From NCBI RefSeq assembly GCF_031877795.1, contig NC_133971.1, positions 96,886,154 through 96,950,153 of the forward strand: a stretch of DNA of 64,000 bases, in the 5' to 3' direction. Of this stretch, positions 12,421 through 23,339 are shown piece by piece. The notes beneath the pieces are model-generated. The model was given only the letters and a program-made list of their open reading frames with translations. It was not told the DNA's origin and did no database searches. This stretch comes from Strix aluco. Lineage: Eukaryota; Chordata; Aves; Strigiformes; Strigidae. Within the stretch, counting starts at the first letter, position 1. Each line of letters begins with the position of its first letter. The position numbers were made by a program, and so were the translations under genes.

Positions 12421-12421
12421 G

Positions 12422-12569
12422 ATGGGCGGCGGCGGCCCGCGGCGGCCCGGCGCTCTGCCGCTGCTGGCGCTGGCGCTGCTGGCGGCTCAGGGCGGCGCGG
12501 CCCCGCTGCAGCCCGGCGGCTCCCCCGCGCTCACCAAGATCTACCCCCGCGGCAGCCACTGGGCTGTGG
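12422..12569 (+). CDS. GRP: GRP exon 1 coding part
   Basis: It encodes the signal peptide and GRP residues up to V49, and the intron interrupts codon 50 (G|GA). The donor is GTAAGT at 12570. The bioactive HLM-amide end is therefore on exon 2, as in other vertebrate GRP genes. Confidence 0.95.
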
Positions 12570-15500
12570 GTAAGTCTCCGTTCCGCCCGGCAGCCCGCCC
12601 GGACCGACCCTCCCTCCCTCCCTCCGCCCGCGCCTCGCCCCGCCCGGCGCCGCGCCGCCCCGACGGCTCCCCGTGCCCCCGGGGACAGCGGCTCGGCTGC
12701 CGCGGCCGGGAGCGGGGGAGACACACACGACAGTCCGGCGTCCGGGAGGGCTTCCCGGGCCGCCTGCGCTGTCCGCAACGTCGCCCCCGCCCCGACGGGC
12801 GCTCGCCGGTACCGGGCGGCGCTGCCCCGAGGAGCCGCGGGCGCGGAGCAGCGCTGCCGCGGAGGCCATCGGCGTCCCGGCCAGCCCCGGCCTCCGCCGC
12901 TGCGCCCCGCGGTTGTGCGGGGCAGAGGGCGCGGGGTAACCCCGCTTTCTCCGCCACCTTGGACGTGTTTGTTCGCTGATGGTGCTCCTGCCTTCCCTCG
13001 GGGGTGCGGGAACCCAGCAGCCCCCGGCACCCCAGGGCACAGCCGCACCTCGGGGAGCCCTGGCCCCCGCCGGGCCCGGGGCACTCAGCCCGCAGGAGGC
13101 TTCTCCCCTTCCCTCCTTTGCAGCCAAAAGCCGACTGTGATTTCATTTCGGTGACAGTGAAGTGTCAAAAGTGCGTCCAGTTTAGCTCCCAGAAGGGCAC
13201 TGGAACTCGGGTTCCCACATCCCGTGTCAAGGCAGGGGAAGTCTAAAACCTGCAGCTTCTCCACCTGCTTCTTATTCCAGCAAATCTGACCAGGTCCCTC
13301 GCCCAAGCTCCAGGCAAAATGCTTGGTCATCTCTGCCCCCCTCTCAGCAACGTTTTCTCTGACAACGTAGCATGAGAGACAGAGGCAGTAATTGTGTGGG
13401 ACACTGTGACAAAATCTCCAGTCCCAGTTGTGTTTCAACTTTGACATCATCTGACCCCTTCCCTTCCCTCCACACAGTCAGTAACAACTTCAGCTGATGT
13501 TTGAACAATCAAACCTATACCTGTTTTGGTTAAGTTCATGCTACTGTCATTGTTGTTACAGGACATTTAATGGGGAAAAAGAGCACTGGAGATTTTCCCT
13601 ATGTTTATGAAGAAGAAAACAAGACACCATTTTCGGCATTACCTGAAAATATCAAGCAGCTGGAAGACTATCTGCAGTGGGAAGAAATCTCAAAATATTT
13701 GCTACGGCTGCTGGAAGGGAATGAAAATAAAAGTGCTCACTTTTTAAAAGGCGGGCTTCCCTGGTACACCAGGAACACCTGGGAGACAGATGACAATAGC
13801 AGTTGGAAAGATGTAAGTAAGATAAAACCTGTAAAAGCACTCCGTATGTTCAAATTGCGTTTTACAGCTTCCTCTAGCTTGTGGATTGTCCAGAAAAGTA
13901 GCAGAAATGCATCTTGTGCACTGGTCATTCAGTAAAGTAAGACTCTTGATTATGGATTGCCACCCACAGATTGTATTTTTTATGAATTAATTTGCTACTG
14001 GGCATAAGCCTAGCAAGCACTAAGTCTGTATTCCCGTTAGGTTTGCTCGGTTGTTTCATTCTTCTCGTTTCTAGCTCTTCATGCTCAGATGACCACGTCA
14101 GCACCAAGTTCTGTATTAACGCAGCAAAACCAAGCCAGTGTGAAAAACGGGTGTGGATGTAGAGGGCAGGAGGCAGGTGAAGTGTGGTGTGTATCAGGCC
14201 ACATGACACCAACTGTGTCCCTTGGCTGCTGTGCCGCTGCCCGTACCTGTCTGGCTGTGAGGTGCTGCCCGTCCGTGGAGAGAGCAGTTGGGGCCCAGAG
14301 GTTCTTCTGCTCCCATCTTTGTCTTTGTCCCGTGCAAGTCTTGTCCCCCGGCTGATGGTGCTGGCCATTACTGTGGTCATCCGGGGTCTTGCAAAATGAG
14401 TATGTGGCTACTGATAAGCTGTAATGTGTGCCTGGGACCCACCTCCTCTTCCCTTGTACTTATTAGCACAAGACTTTGGAACAGGTTCACCCCAATTCTT
14501 TTGGAAAATCCTACAAAATACCCTTGGAAGGATATCAGTCAGGTTTTACAGAAAGTAATCAGGGTCTAAAGGACATAATGTAAATTGCAGAATTCACTAG
14601 AAAATCCCTTTCTTTGTAATGTTCCAGGTACAGTAATGGTGATATAGCTGCAGAATTCTTTTGGGTGACATTGAAATAGAATAAAAAGATTAATACACCC
14701 CCTTAAAGACATTAATGTGAAGATTTTTTCCTTCCCATATTCTACTGTAATATGATGTAATTAATATTCCTGGGCTAACTTCAGCCCAGTCTCCCTCATG
14801 AAATTCTGGTGCAAAGTCAGTGAGTACTTTGTTTTTGACTTGAATATGGGTAAAAATTTACCCCTTAAATTAAGCTGTGATTTAAGTCTCCTACACCACT
14901 GGTATGAATGCTGTCCCTAGGTTTCTTTCTGGCTATGGCTTTATGACAATGATACTTATAATAAGTGTGATTAATACTATCTAAAAAAGAAACTATTTCA
15001 TCTTCAGCTCTGCAGTGTGCAGCTTTGTAATCAGATCAGATGAACAAATTCCATTATGCTATGTAAAGAGGTCTAAAAGTGTGTCTAAAAGTATCTGGTA
15101 ATAAATCAGATTTATGAAGGCTGAAAGTTGCCTCCGGTAAGTTGAATCATATCCATATGTATATACATTTATGCTAAATTAATACCTACATTTTTGTGGT
15201 CAGACATTGAACATATATGTGGAATAATGAGATTATTGCCTTAAATATCCAGATTGCTCCAATGATTAGTTAAAAAATCATGTCTTTCATGTGACTAAAA
15301 TATAGGACAACTTGCAGAACCTCATTTTGCCATAGAACCTTTGATTTCCAGCATTCAGCAGTTACTTTGTCTCCATCTTGAAGTAAAACATAATCATGAA
15401 GGTAGTCCGTAACCTGTGCTTTCCTACTGTTGGCCACAAGTACCTGATTATATGCGGTCTGGGTAAGATACGATGTATTATTTTTCCTTTGGCTTCAGAA

Positions 15501-17094
15501 AGTAAAAACCCAGCACCTGGAAGTTAAGCTATGTATCTTCTTGAGATCTGCCTTCCAGATGAAGACAACCTGAAGATCAAAAGGAATGTGCTTTACTTTT
15601 TTCAGGGTTGTAATAGTTTCCTAAACATTTAAAGAATTAGAATCATTATTTTTAGTAAAGGAGGCCTGGTTTATTTATAAAGGTGGAATTCTGGTATACA
15701 TATGAAATTCAGTCATACATGTATGCAGTGATACAGGAGCACAAATGGCCTTTGAATTTTGATTCTGTAGGTTTTTCTGGATGTGAGGGGTTCCACGTTG
15801 CACAAACTTTGGGTGGACAACAGCTTTGTTTAAGGTGCCACTGTGTCACAGCTCGTGAAGGTGTCCCTGTGCAGGAGTGATGAATGGAGCTGCCTGCCCC
15901 GGTGGAAGGTGGCCGGGTAGAGTAAACTGACCATGACAGTGCAGTGCCTATGAGAAGTTTGTCCTCGGCATTAAATACTTTTCCAGCCATATTGTGTTTG
16001 AGTTTGAAACAGAAACTAATTCTAGGAGGAACCAGACACCGTATTTACAGTGGGTTACTGTTCACTGTGGAATGGGCTGTTGGATTGGGGTACTGAAATG
16101 TCACCAAAAAAAGGTAAATCGTGAACCCTACTGTCAGGTGGTGGAATAGCTGTCCCAAGACCCTATCGCCGGCGAGGGGGCTACAACTCTCCGAGGCTGA
16201 GCGTGCACTTGCAAAGTCTGTCTCTATGTGCCCACAGGGTTGCGAAGACAGGCTGCATTGTGAGGATAGGTACTAGGAGGAATTTGTTTCATGGACTCTT
16301 TCAAATTTAGCTGATTTAATTTAAATTTTTAATTTTAAGTTTAAGATCAGAAATCCCCAAAGCTGGAGGCTGCAGAAGTAAATACAGATGCGTACTTCGG
16401 GTAACTCCATTCAGGGTCTTGCTTATTAGCTCCGATTCATGCGGTGCACTGTTCACCACTAATGCGCAGACTGTGCTGTACATTTCTCAAGAATAAAAAA
16501 ATTCTGTTTGAAAGACTCATCCAGAGCAGAGAAAGTGCTGTAATACACAAATAGTCAAAAAAGCCAAAGAGATGAGCATAATAGTTCTGGGAATTAGGTT
16601 TAGGGTGGTGCACCTGAGTTACTTTCTTCTGTTTTCAGTTAATACCAGGCAAATGAAGATCTTGGCTGCTCTTTATTCTGTGAATAAATTACTGTTAAAG
16701 TATTTAAAGGTCAGAAGGGAAATCTCTCCTGCAAGTTGGCCTAAGTGTAAAAGTAAGTTGGAAAATGAGCTTCAAATTGTTTCTATGACTTGGCTTTTTA
16801 ACGCTTAATGAGACACTATATAAATGAGATGGCAGACAGAATTATGTGGGAGAACGACTTTCCTCATTCTTTGGCAGCTGGTTATTATGCTAACCAAGAC
16901 AAATTAGGTCTGTTTTGGAAAGATTATTAGGAACGTGTGTGTTAGGTGAATACACAGAGCAGATGTGTATTAGGCTTATTAACTTAGTGAATTATTTTTC
17001 TCAGGACTGGTCTATAAATAATATTTTCTCTTTTTATTAGATGATGGACTATCTGCTTCAAGTTGTGAATATGAAAGAGAGCACTCCGAGCTGA
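12422..17094 (+). CDS. GRP: GRP, gastrin-releasing peptide precursor (bombesin family)
   Basis: This encodes a 150-residue prepropeptide from three exons: 12422-12569, 13562-13812 and 17041-17094. Residues 1-26 are a signal peptide with a leucine/alanine core. The 27-residue hormone occupies 27-53, starts APLQPGG and ends GSHWAVGHLM, and is followed by G54-K55-K56, the amide donor and dibasic cleavage site. It agrees with avian GRP, including S45 where mammals have N. The remaining propeptide carries NKT (69-71) and NKS (105-107) sequons and ends MMDYLLQVVNMKESTPS, like the C-terminus of one human splice form. The peptide signals through GPCRs (GRPR/BRS3-type) in gut and brain. The start ATG has A at -3 and G at +4. 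The donors and acceptors are canonical. Confidence 0.96.
12570..13561 (+). other. GRP: GRP intron 1
   Basis: A 992-bp GT-AG intron. Its first half is part of the CpG island and its second half is ordinary unique sequence. I see no separate gene in it. Confidence 0.85.
13562..13812 (+). CDS. GRP: GRP exon 2
   Basis: The acceptor TTACAG ends at 13561. The exon completes G50 and encodes HLM-GKK and most of the propeptide, to D133. The donor GTAAGTAAG starts at 13813. If the donor were skipped the frame would stay open to 13935, so intron retention would give an extended tail. Confidence 0.95.
13813..17040 (+). other. GRP: GRP intron 2
   Basis: A 3.2-kb GT-AG intron of mainly AT-rich unique DNA. 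No clear mobile element or open frame with similarity is visible. A short GC-richer part lies near 15890-16220. Confidence 0.8.
17041..17094 (+). CDS. GRP: GRP exon 3 coding part with stop
   Basis: The acceptor TTTTTATTAG ends at 17040. The exon encodes MMDYLLQVVNMKESTPS and a TGA stop (17092-17094). This resembles the LVDSLLQVLNVKEGTPS ending known from human GRP, which identifies the exon although it is only 18 codons long. Confidence 0.9.
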   Translation: MMDYLLQVVNMKESTPS

Positions 17095-17418
17095 AGGAAG
17101 GCTTCTCAATAGCGAAGAAATGGAATACTTTCCGTAAGAGACTATATTTCACAAGCACTTGATTGTATCAGATAATCAACAAGGTCTCTTTTCTGTAAAC
17201 AAATTTCCTTTGTGTAAAATATCTAAATACACATATTCTTGTATGTTTCAGCAATGACTAAACTCTCTACTTCATTCATTTTCAAGGTTGCATTTTTCTC
17301 ACTTGAATGGCTTTGATATATATAATTGTCATGGAAGGGTCTTCCAATTAATTATATGACTTACCTATCTAATCAGTTCATCTCTTAGTTCGAAACTACA
17401 TGACATTTCAACATTCGC

Positions 17419-17468
17419 AATAAATAGTACTAATAAAAAGGCTGAGTTTATACTTTTGAGTTAATAAA
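17419..17468 (+). other. GRP: Candidate GRP poly(A) signals
   Basis: Three AATAAA hexamers lie close together, at 17419-17424, 17432-17437 and 17463-17468, about 325-370 bases after the stop codon. They would give a 3' UTR of roughly 340-390 bases. Which one is used cannot be told from sequence. Confidence 0.5.
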
Positions 17469-17549
17469 ATGGAAATTGACTGTGCCACAGCTAGCAACAA
17501 AGAAACAACAGAATGATTTCTTTTCCACCAAGACTGCTCTTGAAGTGCC

Positions 17550-18255
17550 CCTTGGCCTGTGCCTGTTTCCAGCCGAGGGGAGCTGACCCGGCCCGACGAG
17601 GGGGAGCCCATCTCCCCAGTGGTACCCCGCGGCAGGACCGGCGGGTGCCCCTGGACACCAGGGAGCGCGTTGTCACTGCGAGGGTGACCAGCACCGGCAC
17701 GGGCTGCCCGGGGGGTGGTGGAGTCTCCATCCGTGGAGACATTCGGAAGCCTGGGGACGGTCCTGGGCAGGTGGAGGAGGCTCCTGGGCGAGCAGGGCGT
17801 TGGACGAGGCGACCTCGGGGCCCCTCCCGCCCTCGGCCGTTCTCCGGGGCGCAGAGCGGGCGGAGAGATGAATCAGTCAAACGCCTGGTTTCGCACAAAC
17901 GCGAATCATCTGTCGAACACCCGGCTCGTCGCAGGGGCCATAAACCTCCGTCCCGGCTTAAACCCCCGCGGGGCTGGGCCGGACCCAGCGCCAGCAGGCG
18001 GCGCCCTCGGCCCAGGGACGGGCGCGCGGGCCGAGGGGCGGGGCCGGGCGGGGCGGGGTTCAAACTTCACCCCGCGTCTCCCTTGGGTGCCCGTCGGGCC
18101 GAGCGGGCCCGGCACCGGCACGTCGTGTCGCGTTAACCCCTCGCCCGCGCCGGTACGCAGCTCCGATTCCACGTTTCACGGCCTCCCGTGGGGATCGGTG
18201 CTGGTTCCCTCCCACTGAACCGCGGCGGGACTAATTAACGCCCCGAGGAGCGCTC
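17550..18255. other. CpG-rich segment (orphan CpG island) downstream of GRP
   Basis: CpG density rises sharply from about 17.57 kb to 18.25 kb, with GGGGCGG-type boxes near 18035-18055, within 500 bases of the GRP 3' end. Open frames on both strands show no known domain, and no homeobox is seen. It could be the promoter of an unrecognised transcript or simply a GC-rich island. It contains a short CR1 remnant. Confidence 0.5.
17722..17790 (+). mobile_element. CR1 LINE remnant (short 3' piece)
   Basis: The words CTCCATCCGTGGAGACATTC then GGAAGCC, and GGACGGTCCTGGGCAGGTGG, match the usual 3' UTR region of many CR1 copies ('CTCCATCCTTGGAGA.ATTCAAA...'). Only about 70 bases are convincing. Confidence 0.55.
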
Positions 18256-20900
18256 TGCAGCCCTCGCACCCAACCCCGCACGTCCTCAGACAAAACTGTG
18301 GGGAAAAAGGCTCTGCAGTGTCGACTGGCCTGCTAGGGACGACCTGCACGCTTCATTTGGGTAAATCTCATTTATCTCAGGGGACATCCCAGCCTGTGCC
18401 AGTCAAAGGGAATACCCAGTGTATTTAATTGCAGTCCCAGGATTTTTATAACTTAAAAACGCTTACCTTTTTCAATTTTGTCTCTCTCTTTTTGTCCCCG
18501 TTTGTCACCTTGCCCAAAGACAATGCGAAGCCTTGCCAGGAGTTAGGTTTAGCACTTGGGAGAAATCCGCCTGCTCATGCGGTGTGCCAGTCTCCCTCCC
18601 TTCCCTCCAAGGCCCTCTTCCCTCCCGGAGGAAAGGCCATGTCAGACAGCTCATGTGCAGTCTGGGTTCTGCCGTCAAGGGATTTGATTTTGGCTCAGCA
18701 CAAGGCCAGATGGGGACAGCTGTACCTAAATGCTCTGCCAGGACACCCAGAAGGAAGCTGCTCAGAAGGACAAGCAGGAATCCCCAGAAGAGCAGGAGAA
18801 GCAGCTCTTCCTGGGGCGGAGAGGAGGGTAGGCTCTCAGGTCCCGCGCCGTGCAGATTGCCCACCTCACCCAAAGTGTGCAGCAGCTCAGCCAGCGCCGC
18901 ATACCCTCAGGCGGCAGTGCCCGGCGCGGGGCTGACCTTCCCTGCAGCCCCTCCGCAGAAGCTCCAGCGGGTCCCGCTCACCTGCTCGTTTCACGCCTGG
19001 ACGTCACAGCCATCGCGGCTTCTGGTACCAAAGAGACCGAGAGACAAATTACCATCACACTTCCGAGAAGTCACCGGCCCCACCAACCTCCTCGCTACCA
19101 CCCCAGCTCACCTTCAACTAACTGCTCCTCCAAACCCAAAGGTGGAGCCACAGCACCTGCAAAACCAAGAGGCAAATGCTGGACGGAAATTGCCGTGTAA
19201 CACTTCTCTGTTAGATGCCGACCTGAACGACCATCACTTCACCCTCTCAGCTGCTCGCTGGCACATGCCTTCCCCTCCGAGGCTACGTGCAGCCCCGGGA
19301 AGAACCAAAGCACAAGACCCATGCTGAGATATTGCCCTCTCCAGCTCCAGCCGCGGCAGCTCCTGTTCACGGTCCACAGCCGAGAAGGGCTCTGCCTGTC
19401 CCTTTTTGCCCCCGTGCCATGAGCAGCGCAAGGCCAGGCACAGACACCCCATGCCAGCCCGAGGCGGGCACAGTCAGCGGCATCCCCAGGGCAGGGATGG
19501 ACCAGCGCAGCCTCAGCACGGCCTCTGGAAGAGGGAAAGAGGCAGCACTGACCGTTATTGCCGTAGGTCACCCCTGGCCAGAGCCCCACCTTCCACAGGG
19601 GCTTCTGCAGACGCCCCGAGGGCCAGCCTGCTGCCCTCACCACACGGCTTGGCGGTGGCCTGGAGCTACGGGACAGGCTTGAGGGCAGGTGCTGCAGCTC
19701 GAGGCAGCTGCACGGCTCCAGCTACACACACCCCCACCCCCACTGGGACCCCCATCGGGACTTTCCTTGGGGTCGCCCTTTTGCAGGGCCCTGACCTCCC
19801 CCCCGGTGCTGCCCTGGCACTGCTGCCCCACAGGGACCCCCAGCGCTCAGGCAGCCCCGTGGTGCCAGTGCACCAGCTTCCTGCCACCCACGACTGCAGC
19901 ACCGCACCCTCCCCTCCCTGGCCCTAGCGTGGGTCTTCCTGGGCTGGTCGCTGTGTGCCCCAGGCCCCCCGACCCCTCCGTGTCACCTTCCCTGGGATAT
20001 CCCTGGTGGCAGGGACCCCCCCCCCGGCCCCATGCACCAGGGACCCCCCGGCCACACAGAAGGGAAAATGGATGACCATAGGGCACACCAAAGAAGCACT
20101 GGTGAAACTCTGGGATGGGAGGAAAGCTAAAGAGGAAGCATTGTAGCATACTGTATGACAAACACGGGGCCTTAGGGCACGCAGAAGGACTTGGGAGGAA
20201 CCTAAAATATGAATTCAGGAGTTCAGAAGGCTCCAGGGCACAGCCAAATACAAACTGGTGCACAACAAAGGGGCCGTGCAGCATGCCATGGGGCTCAGCG
20301 TGGCTGATCAGAAGTGGCCTTCAGCCACCACCAGACTCTATGGAAACGCCCTCTCCCGGCATCGCTTGCGCTGGCCCCAGCCCTTCACCAGCATCTTGGG
20401 TACTGTATATGGTTGCCCCTTCGGGGACCCTGGAAGAGGAGGCTGCAGTGACCTCGATGGGGATGAAGAGCTCACAACCTGTACTCCTTCAGATCTTCCT
20501 TACTATCCCCTCGGTCCATGCTTGCCCCAGCCCAGACAGCCCAGACCAGCCCTCGCCGTGCTCCGGCCTCACTCACCCCACCCCTGCCCAACACACAGCC
20601 TTCTCTCCCCACTAACTTGCACCAACTCAGCCCAGGGACCCTGTACCCAAAGCCTGCTTCCAGTCAGGCTTGCGCGCCTGTCTCCCCACAGCCCCAGAGT
20701 GCTGCACCTGCGAGAGCAGGAGCATGTGCACAGGCCCAGAATGGGGAGCAATCTTGGGTTCCATTTTTGTATTTTACTATTGTTTGTGCTCTGTTCCCAC
20801 CCAAAACTTCATCTGTGCATACCTAACCCAAAAATTGCTTAGTCCTTAGCAACTTCAGTCACTTGTAGCACTTAGGTTTTTCCCCTCTCAAAACTTGGCC
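18256..20900. other. GC-rich intergenic segment with degenerate repeats
   Basis: From about 18.5 to 20.8 kb the DNA is GC-rich but only moderately CpG-rich, and proline/alanine-rich open frames of 100-264 codons appear in several phases without any recognised domain. Around 20.07-20.28 kb a loose unit containing AGGGCAC recurs. I cannot assign a gene. Confidence 0.35.
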
Positions 20901-21499
20901 CTTTCTGTACATTCTTCCTTAAAATAACATGACTGAAACCAACAAAATGGGTCAAGCAGCCGCTCTTCAAGTTGGTGGTTCTGAGAGGATTATCACACAA
21001 ATGAATCGAACTACTAAGGTCGCTGAACAATTCTAGTTTTAGAGCATTTTTCCAAAGCTTTAACTGTGGTTCCCTGCTAGGTTATGTTATAAAAAGCTTG
21101 TCTCCATAAACGCAGAGTCACACAGAGGCACTATGGCAGGTGAGGAGCCCAGTGACCCAGTCAGAGAAACAGAGCCCCTGCCCTGGCTCCTGCCAGAGTC
21201 ACCAGCCCTGGTGTGCGATGTCACCACAATGAGCAGCCGTGAGAGGCTTCTGGGTCACTGTGCAGAATGAGGAAGGGTACTGCCGAAGGATATGGGACCT
21301 GCTATGGATGTGAGGGAAAGGCATTTGGGGACTGCACAGGATGTACCCTGGTATGTTTACCGGAAGAAACAAAGGTGGGGAGGTGTCAGAGCAGTTTGGG
21401 GCAGATCAAGGACGGGAAAATAGGACAAGGGGATAAAAAGGGCTGGTGGCATGCAAATAGGTTGCTGGTCAGTAGGATTGTCTGGCCATGCCCTGCACC

Positions 21500-22700
21500 T
21501 GATCAGCACAGGCTGTCCTGTCTTCTCATTAAACTCCACCTCTAGGTATTTTCATGAATGAAAGGTTCTCTGGTTTTGTGTGTGTAGGTTTGAGTGCCCA
21601 CAGCTGAAGTCATATTGCAGGTCACAGGGGCCCATGTGTCTGTGGTGCCAGCAACTGGAGAGACCTGAAAGAGCAACCAGAGTCAGAGCACAGGTCATAA
21701 GGACCTTGTGCCAACAGCTGCAGCAAGTGAGAGTGTGTGTGCCAGTGTGTGGTCACTAACAAATACAAAGCCAGACAGGGTAGGTCGAGTGCTTGGGAGC
21801 CAGGTACATGTGTGTGGGACCTGAAGGAGCTGGCTATCACAGGGACCGAGACACTTGTCCACTGGGTTTGTGTCTCTGTGTGGGAAGAAAGCAGGGAGAG
21901 CAAGAATCCAGTGCCAGCTGCTGGACAGCCTGTGTGTCCGAGCGCTGTTGCCCAAGAGATCCACAGTGAGAGCAGCACCTGTGTCAGCCACTGGAGCGGT
22001 GTGGGAGTGTCAGCTCTGTGCAGCTGTGGGACATTCAATATGTTAAGAGTCAAATCATGTGTTAATGGTAAATGATTAAGAGGCAAGTCGGCATTGGCCT
22101 GTCTGCCCTGCACAGCTGTGGGAGATTCAATATTTAAGAGCCAAATCGACATTGGCCAGAGAGCTCTGTCTGGGGAGCTGGGTGAAGGTGGAGAGCTCTA
22201 CTCAGGGAAGTGCTGATAAGGTGGAGAGTTCTGCTTGGGGAACCTCTGCTTGGTGAGCCAGACAGGAGTTCTGTCCTGTGCTGGCTTGGAGAAGTGCCAA
22301 CTCTGCTCTGCACCGGCCAGGAGAAGCAGGCCTTGGAAGAAAGATAAGTCAACATGGGGAAAGTATGGAACTGTTTCTGGGAGAGAGGATTGATGACTGT
22401 CTAGTTGCTGACTTGCTTATCATGAAGTAAGAGCTAAGGTAGCGAGAGCATAATTATGTAGCATTGTAATAATAAAGCGTCTCCCCTTCTGCACTTCAGT
22501 GGGGAGTCTGTGCCTCAGTTGCCACAGAGCAGGACTGCGAGCCGCAGGGGCTTGTGTGCCCAGGTGCTGGGGAGACCTGAGACCTAGAGACCAGCCACGG
22601 GGCAAACTGAGGCCAGCTGCTGGCGGACTGACAGTGTGTGAGTGAGGGGAGCCTGGAGACCCAGGGCTGAGCTACAGGACAGGATAAGTGTCTGCCCAGC
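21500..22700 (+). repeat. Diverged repeat region, possibly old LTR material
   Basis: Two blocks share a diverged motif order: 'CAGGGGCCCATGTGTCTG..GGAGAGACCTGA' at about 21625-21670 and 'CAGGGGCTTGTGTGCCCAGG..GGGGAGACCTGA' at about 22546-22580. A closer duplication is also present, where 'CAGCTGTGGGAxATTCAATAT' recurs at 22021 and 22119. AATAAA at 22471-22476 is followed by a run of CTCC and GT-rich DNA, as in an LTR polyadenylation region. No open retroviral frame is seen, and the class is unknown. Confidence 0.4.
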
Positions 22701-23339
22701 TACTGGAGGGACTCACCTCCTTCTTATGTGGTATATTTCCTACTAATGAGCCATCATCCTGATCAGCCAGAGAGAGGAACAGGATGAGGCTGTTAGTGCC
22801 ATTTACATTTTGATGAGTGCTGGATGTTGCTGCCCATGTTGATCTGTGTGGCTGGCACATATATATGTTTATATGTATGTTGCATTTGTGTGTTTGTGTG
22901 TGCCTGGGAACAGATGCCCAGCCCCATCACTAGCTGGACCCAGGGGCATGGAGCTGCAGCAGTTCAACTGACACCAGGGAACTAACCTATGTGTTTGTGA
23001 CTCCCCCAGAAGGTTTGCCATTTGCACCCCACCCTGTAGCCAGGGGTGGAAAGGACTGCCAGGCCTTTAACCAGGCTAGAGATTGGTGCTGCTGGGCACA
23101 GCCCTGAAGCCACAAAAGGCACTGGCCTCTCTGGGACTATCATTTTGCCCAGAGGCTTTTTACCCAGTGTTGTGCTGGTGAAAGCAGACAAGTGGGGACT
23201 TACATGTGGTGTTTCCAAGATAAATGAGCAGAGGAGGAGAGAAAATTTGAGGCTGTTGTACTGGCTAAACCACTTAAATGTATGCTTGTGGGTGTTTGCT
23301 ACAGTCCTAAAATGTCAGTAATGCTGGGGATCAGAAAGG

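Larger units (their letters stand above)
11490..13110. promoter_or_regulatory. GRP: CpG island over the GRP promoter, exon 1 and start of intron 1
   Basis: CpG dinucleotides become very dense from about 11.5 kb to 13.1 kb, against the CpG-poor flanks. The island covers the TATA box, the leader, exon 1 and the first 500 bases of intron 1. Long overlapping open frames on both strands here come from the GC bias and not from extra genes. Confidence 0.8.

Noticed and set aside
11442-13154. Several long overlapping open frames on both strands (up to 436 codons) around GRP exon 1
   Set aside because: They lie in a CpG island where stop codons are rare, have P/A/R/G-rich composition, and overlap each other and GRP. 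Only the GRP frame has a signal peptide, a known peptide and proper splice sites.
14440-14530. CR1-like wording in GRP intron 2 ('TTTGGAACAGGTTCACC')
   Set aside because: Only one short word matches and the flanks show no CR1 order.
18533-19327. 264-codon open frame in the GC-rich interval
   Set aside because: No recognisable domain, biased composition, and competing frames in other phases.
19757-19766. Perfect NF-kB word GGGACTTTCC
   Set aside because: A single 10-base match in GC-rich DNA without a nearby promoter is likely chance.
21267-21545. Open frame with CYGCEGKAFGDCTGC, resembling a zinc knuckle
   Set aside because: The cysteine spacing does not match a retroviral CCHC box or another known zinc motif, and the frame is short with nothing similar beside it.
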